Part shown: positions 63,370-64,000 of the stretch, piece by piece | Position numbering within the stretch: position 1 is the first letter of the stretch | How the letters are laid out: each line of letters opens with the position of its first letter | Assembly: GCA_910578075.1 (NCBI GenBank) | Contig: CAJTPK010000008.1 | Location: 55,688-119,687, forward strand | Origin: an uncultured Muribaculaceae bacterium | GTDB taxonomy: Bacteria; Bacteroidota; Bacteroidia; Bacteroidales; Muribaculaceae | Length of the DNA stretch: 64,000 nucleotides | Reading direction: 5' to 3' | Notes under the pieces: generated by a model | Database searches by the model: none | The model's input: only the letters and a program-made list of their open reading frames with translations | Told to the model about the DNA's origin: nothing | Program-made: the position numbers and the translations under genes

Positions 63370-64000
63370 ATGAACCGTTTGTCTATTTTAACAATAATAT
63401 TGGTGTTTAGCATGCTAAAAGTCGTAGCTGATAATCCACATTTGTTCTCGACTTCCAAATGCCTTGATTTGCTCTGTTCATTCCAATATTATGACAAAAT
63501 AAAAAGTAATCCTCAGTTTATGGATTTGCAGAATGATTCAAGTTTTGTCAAGGCAATAGATAGTATTAATTCTCGGACTCGTGCCTCTAAACTATGTAAT
63601 GCTTATGTGAAATATGGAACAGATCTAAATGATGTAGATAGCTGTATATTTTTCATGGAGAACATAGTTAGCCTTGTTCCTAAATCCGAGCAACAAACCG
63701 AATGGATTAGAAACATAATTGAGATTCATGAAGAATTATGTTATGTCACCAAACGCCTGATACAGAATGGATATTGTGAATATTGGGATAGTATTGTAAA
63801 TCCAAGCCTGCAACAACAGATTGACATATATTATTCTACTATCCCAGATGGATTACTTGATGCAATACACTCTGAATTAAAAGATTTTGCAGAACCGGAG
63901 ATATTATCTAAATTACATTCCAAAACATATATTGTTGATATAGATAATGCTTTCAATCTTGATGATGAATCATTCTGTTGTACTCCTTTCCTCTTGGATC
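63370..64000 (+). CDS. Secreted protein of unknown function, 3' end cut by window
   Basis: ATG 63370 opens a frame of 210 codons with no stop before the window ends. It begins with a signal peptide (MNRLSILTIILVFSMLKVVA). The mature part is helical and acidic (ESKTRASKL-type and IEIHEELCYVTKRLIQNGYC segments) and later has YIVDIDNAFNLDDESFC. The family is not recognised. Not seen as a finished frame because it lacks a stop codon here. Confidence 0.65.
   Translation, partial: MNRLSILTIILVFSMLKVVADNPHLFSTSKCLDLLCSFQYYDKIKSNPQFMDLQNDSSFVKAIDSINSRTRASKLCNAYVKYGTDLNDVDSCIFFMENIVSLVPKSEQQTEWIRNIIEIHEELCYVTKRLIQNGYCEYWDSIVNPSLQQQIDIYYSTIPDGLLDAIHSELKDFAEPEILSKLHSKTYIVDIDNAFNLDDESFCCTPFLLD

Noticed and set aside
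1..64000. tRNA, rRNA, CRISPR array, intact insertion sequence or prophage
   Set aside because: None seen on reading the gene-free stretches; no transposase, integrase or cas-type protein among the frames.

Overview
The window is chromosomal DNA from a member of the order Bacteroidales, most likely a gut Muribaculaceae (S24-7) or close relative. The signs are repeated promoters of the Bacteroidota type (TTTG, 19-20 bp, TAnnTTTG), few Shine-Dalgarno sites, a type III glutamine synthetase, a BACON-domain lipoprotein, an OstA/SurA-like envelope cluster, DUF3943, DUF5063 and DUF1846 proteins, LL-diaminopimelate aminotransferase, and a histidine pathway with a fused FtcD and a long urocanase. The family assignment is inference; no rRNA gene is present to settle it.

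Layout. 1-3.4 kb: secreted and lipoprotein genes of unknown role, including one apparent frameshifted relic and a BACON/leucine-rich-repeat lipoprotein. 3.4-7.8 kb: pyruvate phosphate dikinase and an RNA m5U methyltransferase. 7.8-15.4 kb: a histidine utilisation operon (hutU-ftcD-hutI-hutH-nitroreductase) with a 329-bp nested palindromic element between hutI and hutH. 15.6-23.3 kb: phosphohexomutase, flavin reductase, class A penicillin-binding protein, biotin-carrying decarboxylase subunit, ribosomal protein L31 type B. 23.5-26.1 kb: urease structural genes ureABC. 26.2-30.2 kb: exported CMD-cupin protein, lipoate ligase, MutL. 30.2-36.8 kb: envelope biogenesis genes (OstA-like protein and three SurA/PpiC-type proteins). 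36.9-42.6 kb: RecQ, ClpX, ClpP, trigger factor. 42.7-46.6 kb: yicC-gmk-nadD-DUF5063-M18 peptidase operon, the last gene carrying a one-base frameshift. 46.7-55.3 kb: DUF3943 protein, glutamine synthetase III, dapL, dapF, HemW-like protein, DUF1846 protein. 55.3-59.1 kb: homocysteine methyltransferase-like protein, then the urease accessory operon ureEFGD on the opposite strand, about 30 kb from ureABC. 59.4-64 kb: an accessory region with an autoinhibited Fic protein whose promoter carries a palindromic operator, followed by small membrane proteins and lipoproteins of unknown function; the last gene runs off the window.

Functionally much of the window concerns nitrogen. HutH and FtcD release ammonia from histidine, urease releases it from urea, and glutamine synthetase III can re-assimilate it. 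The most notable non-routine items are the nested palindromic element inside the hut operon, the Fic gene with operator half-sites around its promoter and start codon, the split urease locus, the frameshifted M18 peptidase whose false tail reads through the tig promoter, a MutL without the endonuclease motifs, and several promoters placed only a few bases from start codons.
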